From Chlamydiota bacterium (GTDB taxonomy: Bacteria > Chlamydiota > Chlamydiia > Chlamydiales > Parachlamydiaceae): DNA of 64,000 nucleotides. The notes under the pieces were generated by a model, which saw nothing but the letters and a program-made list of their open reading frames with translations, did no database searches and was not told where the DNA came from. Shown here piece after piece: positions 60,601-64,000 of the stretch (the first letter of the stretch is position 1; each line of letters opens with the position of its first letter). The stretch covers positions 1 through 64,000 of the forward strand of contig JABDBC010000002.1 in the NCBI GenBank assembly GCA_013288825.1. Reading direction: 5' to 3'. Made by a program: the position numbers and the translations under genes.

Positions 60601-63600
60601 ACAGCTTTTATTGGATTTTATCAGAAAGACAGACAAAGCACATTTAATAATTAACAAGCCTGCAGTTCAGAAAGATTTACCATCACTAGCAACAAATCTA
60701 CCTCATATAAAAACGGTCGTTACAAACTTTGATGCATTTGTTTGGGAACAGATAGCACAAAGCCGCCTGGGACGCCTTACGCCTGAGCAAGATCAGCTGT
60801 TACAGCAGTGTCTTGCCCCCGGTCAGCTACGAGAAATAAAAGGTCTAAAACCAGCGCAAGTGATCGAACTTATAGAGGCGATGCAACTTGCAGTATTGTT
60901 GGGAACATACGATCGACAGCCAGTACTGTTAACCTCCATCATGGCAGATATCTCTCAATTACAATCCAAACTCGGCAGTTTGTTAACTCCAGCAGCCCTT
61001 AGCAAATATTATTCTGAAGAAGGCTCTGTTCAACAAGAATACTTTACTATTATGACCTTTAGAGCAGATCTGAAGGCTAATGCCGACATGGAACTAGCGA
61101 TGCGCGAGCTGCAACCTAAAATGCAAAGATATTTGAAAAGCTTCGGGGCAACTCCAATTCAAGAACTCCAAGAACTTGAGAAAGCTTTGAATGCAATGAA
61201 TCGCCTTCCCATAGTTGGGAAGGCTGCATTAGCCAGACGAGCAGTATGGATGCAGCACCTATCTAAGATTCGAAAGGAGATTACTGAACAATCCGGTGCA
61301 CCAAAAGTAGCTCCGAAAGCCACCGAAGCAGAGCTTGCTCCCATTACAGAAAAACTCAACTCATTACTCACAATGTCTGATAAAGAATTCTCCAAACTGG
61401 GGGTAAATTTATCGGAAGTATTACTGCAAGACAAGGACATAGAATATTGGGGCAATGATGAGTTAGCGAGGAACGCAAGATTGGTTAATATAAGATACTA
61501 TACAAGATTCATGACATCAGACCCGGCACAGGTGATGCCTTATTACAGAGCCGCAATGGTGGAATTGGGAAAAATTCCTAAAGGATCTTTAAGCGCACAA
61601 GATTATGCGCAATTAAGACAAGAAGTGCAAATATACAGACTTGAAGCCACTGCAAAACTCATGCAAAAGGGCATCGATTCTGAGTTAGAAAAACAACCAA
61701 AACAAAGACTTGCAACTTGGACTGAAAGCGAAATTAGAGAACTTGGCGACCCCAAATTGATTGAGCAAGCCGTTCAACAAAATGAGTCGTTACTATTGCA
61801 AAGAATGATGAAAGATCCGACTAATCGGGACATTACAAACGAATTAATATTACTTTACAGAAAATTTCGAGCAAAAGAATCTGATCAATTGATTGAAGAT
61901 CTTAAAGAAACAGTTGAAGAAGCGATTAAAGTTCAAAAGGAAGAAATGCAGCCCATTGCACGAAACGCAGACAGTGCTTTATTTGCTGAACTTTCAGAAC
62001 ATCCGGAACGAATTGATGAGATTATTCTTGATCTTGAACAGAATTGGGAGCAATTTTCTCCCCCTGAAGGTGATCCTAAAGCAATAATAGCTCAACTCAG
62101 AAAACAGGCCGCTGATGCAATTGCAAAAACACAAGGCGACAGCAAAAGAGGAGGAGGCCCAACAGCTCCTTCAGGAGCTGCTGCAGCTACTTCTGCGGCC
62201 GCAGCTGCTGCAGTACCAGCCACGTTAACAACTCAACTAGAATATCTAAGAAAAAACCTTCAGAATACCGAAACCCTTAAAAAGAACTTCACAAATGTGT
62301 TTATAGCATTAACAGAGGCTATCAATTTATGGGATAAACTTACACCAGGAACACAGAAAAACGGAGTCAAAACTGAATTAATTGGATTCATCGACACATA
62401 CATTGAACATTCCACCCTCGATGTACGAGATGCGATAAGAAGCAATCTGTTTCTCCTTCTTCCTCTGATAAAAATAGCACCAGATCGCATCGAAGCTATG
62501 AATAAGAAAGACAATATCGAACGGGAACAAATATTGATACAATATGGAACATTATTACAGATACTTGTTAACTTAAAATCTCTACAAGCCCAAAGCCGCG
62601 CCTTCGTACTTGCCCCCCCTGTACGAGAAAACCCCTTTGAAAGCCCGATAAAGGCACAACAGGCGCTATTGAGAAGTCAAGCCCTCATAACTCAGCCCTA
62701 TAGTGCACAATTCGGACTTGACGATGAATTGAATCAGATTCTATCAACTCAATCGTTAGTAATGCATCCCGAACCGCTGCTCATATTCAGCGATACTACA
62801 GTAAGTGATATTCACGCATTAATAAAATCTGGGACCCCAGGAAGCTTAAGCCATGCAGAGTTTCAAATTACTCATACTTTAATGGATGATAAGTTAAGGA
62901 AGGAGCTTTCGGAGAAGCTGATTGAAGCAAAACTTGAGATGCATGAGAGAATCTTTTTTAACTTAGATAGATTTGAGCTTTTGTTCGCACAAGCTTACCA
63001 AGCTCCCACTATAGATGAAGGCCTCTTGACAAAACTTATCGAGATAGCAAGGAGTATTCCAGAGCCACATATAACGCTACGTAACATTAACACTCGATTA
63101 GAATCGATAATCCACAAATATAGATCACAACCTCCAACAACTCCGCAACCACCAACAGGCCGCGGCACACCGCCACCACCACCTCCTCCTCCACCGCTCC
63201 CAACAGGCAGCCCCGGCACATCAGGCCCCCCCACAACTACAACAACAACTGCCACAGCAGCATCTCGTGTAGCTACGCAACCCCCGCTTCCTGGACTACC
63301 TTCGGTACCAGGATTGATAAAATCTACAAAAGATCAAGGTCTTTTTATAGATATCACTCAAACAAAGGCCGATAAGGCATTCTCCATATTGAAACAATGC
63401 GTTCAAATATGGGATAGAACTAGCAATGTAACAGAAAAAGCAGCAATCGCAGCACAAATAGAGGGATTTATCTCTTCGTTGAATTTCCAACCTTACTTAC
63501 GCGATCAGATGAGGTCTGATCCAATCCTCATGTCTCAATTGCTTCAAATTCAACCAAATCTACAAATACTGATGACGAAGGCCGATAATACGGAACGCGA

Positions 63601-64000
63601 GGTAGCCCTTAGGGGATATAGACTCTATTTAACTTTTTCCGCTGATGCGATAGATGCCATAGCAGAACCATATCGATCACAATTTAGGGCTGATGAGATT
63701 GAAGTAAAGTACGGAGCAAGAGATCTTCAACGATCATCTTTTGTTGACACAACGACTGCAAAACATAAGGCTATCTTCAGTCAATTGGATGAATTTGAGG
63801 AGGCTTTTGCAAGGGGCTGCAAGGCGTCAACACCTGACCAGAGCGTATTAGATACACTCAATCGGACCTACAGCTCTCTAGGGGCTGTTGCAAAACAACG
63901 CAATCTCATGGGCAGACGTGAATTTATAATAAAAAAATTCAATGCGATGAGCGCAACAACAACCACACCATCTACGGGCGAAGCTCCACCACCTCCGCTT
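54620..64000 (+). CDS. Giant helical repeat-containing protein, at least 3127 aa (3' end outside window)
   Basis: From ATG 54620 (AGAGG 6 nt upstream) the frame stays open to the last base: 3127 codons with no stop, checked by reading it through. It opens with a Pro-rich stretch (residues 9-45) and a hydrophobic segment VIVVATAVAAVATAPIAQAA (about 45-65). The rest is mostly helical and Lys/Glu/Ala/Leu-rich. Ala/Pro/Gly low-complexity linkers occur near 520-570, 2515-2535, 2835-2890 (PPPPPPPPPLP) and at the window end. Internal duplications are visible. GRLS-EQQELF...GVLLGIYNEPPELLTAVLADIRQLEDK (near 1305-1380) matches GRLTPEQDQLL...AVLLGTYDRQPVLLTSIMADISQLQSK (near 2050-2120). A later unit near 2550-2660 recurs near 2910-3010. 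No known domain is recognised. It lies directly downstream of the other giant gene. Confidence 0.9.
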   Translation, partial: MASGTSGLPSFFHEGPHLTPLTPLPPPAETAVSPPAAPPSSPPVIVVATAVAAVATAPIAQAARISIETQKTINQLMQHEFAKTKPKYSLQQRFTRWLYNERALNAVEKWSEKRKIFVKNQLDIIRNTSKLTLERLNAATKKGMALAGLTDRYGNPSVLEKITLNDEKGITQTLQREFADVTKVAEETEAKLAHLAQLMEGNSQLIGIFGKQREELADNVIKLRENIAKAKTVYETELEETKKKELSIRYPNMPDEKGDKIPDKKGIKRAAKEALATPPITPRLSEKEETFLRDLVDGKISVKSQLNTLGDINAFRKLIRTLGHQAFTRENTKAKERFVILMMTLKSIDPQRITSILDTKDHIVKWRIEQATYSIPDVWYDLIAREPRERDLDQITPNKNIVPSALKGQFRLVITQKCEDAIQNGHPHVASQIKALAKSPRFRHMIGSILAEPEFSKMLQDVANIKKLRPEPVAVAPEQPVHIELTRVTTGVETKPVTAEELRVELKLETAGAASVAAAVVVPVPETGAPPPPVGTATGVGGAGAGIAPPSVGAAVVPKVGARPEAAPARAEARPLHVDVTVVRATEINALCKRLLVAKTDYETAYSKIPMDKDKASANLRLMKRLRHDLISLITPTVAIRESAIEKATDNKLSKEQEEIYAGDIENERKYFYLEYEKNAKTEASKPAGGNPIYSEILQFLKTDLATVDKILEHYTPKAPATTTVAAAAATRVKYKPLSDPKQSPERRAFEDILRQPEFDISIPVGIPPASVTEALSNDPQIKRLLLLLSWNMFRQGVKRNYEDYSIPKPPGNEPTEVERNLGMASILEELQSRLSTGDHAGKGIRIQVRFTPTEDTAFKQARGIVENRSTYKFSVARPDEVIAEPSVMLNVLAKLLDEELQAVKPLTAKPPTALGAAERESKRGKVEAPEEKLEQARVTFEAVDFALKLKKHSPELWSEMMQKDKSLFSMLEDVCNQMLDRGSTEDRLKAHKFLMSMYLSEGAKLSVLGQANTLTRKAIKQQSLALETLRTRPPAEYLRESSEMNQEVLDIGTRYQLWHFSPSQERVLNQIKNTDPSDPIQVEMLGIFLNSNTRDFESLEDLINFRVSAGLGNWEDRLIQDKLEAMRSELQPLLSGSHAEAPKGPQTEGQIKGADFLYYEKQKRKQADEEDINLEAIRVAQFVRRNNPRAFENRRTAGGTHPVEEPLGILIGHGTFFGRAAGWTYKALDAMDKAIAQHNRDPNADISPLLAETLLAFSQVNHLRTFPTYEEQMKAKNSAEAFKELVQDIENLENTINVAVAQHGLGRLSIEQQELFAKCKDEKLGTIRDLSKVTALKNSSVPVIKILNTLKTGVLLGIYNEPPELLTAVLADIRQLEDKAIAWKGRIITDAQGAGIGLRFQEFLKENQKVANSAYLEIFMRENQPLVRRYQTNPQSLKPSEIAQLRALPERLVTGAAAVLQAEDFGGLPITMPTATPKDFNNITQDAAQRKEKWLQELEILLYSSKELKEMSEAEKRFSAHQDLLSALAKPPTLEERDKLSTKAREELEKIEASARDYVTPTAASLPLASTIAQPTENVAVTFNILERLLISDLSSVTRTLSAPSVPKETAVAPTREDELKAAVILEDKEQDEELAKLSVTSDGIKFARYLQKAHPKLWEQLTKKHPEIYSLLDKTGNFVKQMDPSKTPGVREFTIFTNLERAIRNHTIGRLDSHTREALTALEIKIQNLSQNERVNDPSYQEAMEIINYNRLLHLNPKQLALQDRLVAIVNIGDVGRREAQLLRFDESEKAELRAMREILEQRKRLPLGWNPAEIELQFNAVNFAVEELSRINKTRLGQIHTSLTDAGIGVGVDVKVERETKGEIAAHVGVSDAKRTAEVMAQKPRSLTDDQLLGILASRANIQGPATPKTIDYIEAALSFGNRQDFSEDVAIYQNIRKNKIIAEQAERLVDGADSESHPAYAAAGAAYLALSALDNAIEANNRNPNNNTNKQLLLDFIRKTDKAHLIINKPAVQKDLPSLATNLPHIKTVVTNFDAFVWEQIAQSRLGRLTPEQDQLLQQCLAPGQLREIKGLKPAQVIELIEAMQLAVLLGTYDRQPVLLTSIMADISQLQSKLGSLLTPAALSKYYSEEGSVQQEYFTIMTFRADLKANADMELAMRELQPKMQRYLKSFGATPIQELQELEKALNAMNRLPIVGKAALARRAVWMQHLSKIRKEITEQSGAPKVAPKATEAELAPITEKLNSLLTMSDKEFSKLGVNLSEVLLQDKDIEYWGNDELARNARLVNIRYYTRFMTSDPAQVMPYYRAAMVELGKIPKGSLSAQDYAQLRQEVQIYRLEATAKLMQKGIDSELEKQPKQRLATWTESEIRELGDPKLIEQAVQQNESLLLQRMMKDPTNRDITNELILLYRKFRAKESDQLIEDLKETVEEAIKVQKEEMQPIARNADSALFAELSEHPERIDEIILDLEQNWEQFSPPEGDPKAIIAQLRKQAADAIAKTQGDSKRGGGPTAPSGAAAATSAAAAAAVPATLTTQLEYLRKNLQNTETLKKNFTNVFIALTEAINLWDKLTPGTQKNGVKTELIGFIDTYIEHSTLDVRDAIRSNLFLLLPLIKIAPDRIEAMNKKDNIEREQILIQYGTLLQILVNLKSLQAQSRAFVLAPPVRENPFESPIKAQQALLRSQALITQPYSAQFGLDDELNQILSTQSLVMHPEPLLIFSDTTVSDIHALIKSGTPGSLSHAEFQITHTLMDDKLRKELSEKLIEAKLEMHERIFFNLDRFELLFAQAYQAPTIDEGLLTKLIEIARSIPEPHITLRNINTRLESIIHKYRSQPPTTPQPPTGRGTPPPPPPPPPLPTGSPGTSGPPTTTTTTATAASRVATQPPLPGLPSVPGLIKSTKDQGLFIDITQTKADKAFSILKQCVQIWDRTSNVTEKAAIAAQIEGFISSLNFQPYLRDQMRSDPILMSQLLQIQPNLQILMTKADNTEREVALRGYRLYLTFSADAIDAIAEPYRSQFRADEIEVKYGARDLQRSSFVDTTTAKHKAIFSQLDEFEEAFARGCKASTPDQSVLDTLNRTYSSLGAVAKQRNLMGRREFIIKKFNAMSATTTTPSTGEAPPPPL

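Noticed and set aside
1-64000. tRNA or rRNA genes
   Set aside because: None found by eye; the SRP RNA is the only structural RNA I can support.

Overview
The window looks like chromosome of an environmental (amoeba- or protist-associated) member of the Chlamydiae. Several gene blocks match orders I recall from Chlamydia trachomatis: smpB divergent from dnaN-recF; two tiny basic proteins followed by ybeY and a CBS-domain membrane protein (CT421.1-CT423); a small T3SS-chaperone-like protein before dnaQ (CT260-CT261); and a DUF47 protein before a phosphate permease (CT691-CT692). Genes absent from the pathogenic species as I remember them (a CzcCBA-type metal efflux operon, HemF, a ROK sugar kinase, AsnB) point to an environmental family. 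I cannot name the genus. All synteny statements are from memory.

Layout. 1-2.5 kb: two related acidic, Ser/Thr/Pro-rich proteins around a large palindrome. 2.5-8 kb: GT2 glycosyltransferase, BON lipoprotein, an ABC-F/NDH-2 pair, then DUF5993-DsbB. 8.3-16.1 kb: DUF47-PiT and a lineage-specific array of paralogous proteins built from one, three and five copies of a module of about 90-130 residues. The copies share promoter and terminator, and an IS200-like/RAYT element with REP palindromes and a MITE interrupts the array. 16.3-24.1 kb: YggS, a DOT1-like methyltransferase, small basic proteins, YbeY, CBS protein, FolD, HemF, HolB, DUF892. 24.3-30.6 kb: RND metal efflux genes. 30.9-36.3 kb: ROK kinase, SRP RNA, methyltransferase-AsnB, a charged unknown, a small membrane protein. 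36.6-44.7 kb: small lipoprotein, secretion-chaperone-like protein, DnaQ, RlmH, SmpB, DnaN, RecF, ClpB. 45.2-64 kb: two giant helical proteins, 2740 aa and at least 3127 aa. The second is open to the end of the window.

The most striking feature is the intergenic DNA. Most gene gaps hold large perfect or near-perfect palindromes from several families: 9-bp GGAC tandem arrays facing an inverted array; a 250-bp CCGGCCCTCCGGGAC element; and CTCTGCGTC, CACAGAGA, GGATATGCAGGAT and CGCGCCCGAGCCC arms. These are often nested inside each other like Russian dolls. Several genes read into them, so ABC-F, YbeY, the ROK kinase and ClpB carry repeat-encoded C-terminal tails. At recF, and probably tolC, the palindrome includes a mirrored copy of the gene's own 3' end. 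The best candidates for undescribed biology are this nested palindrome system, the modular 1-3-5 protein array, and the pair of giant repeat-containing proteins.
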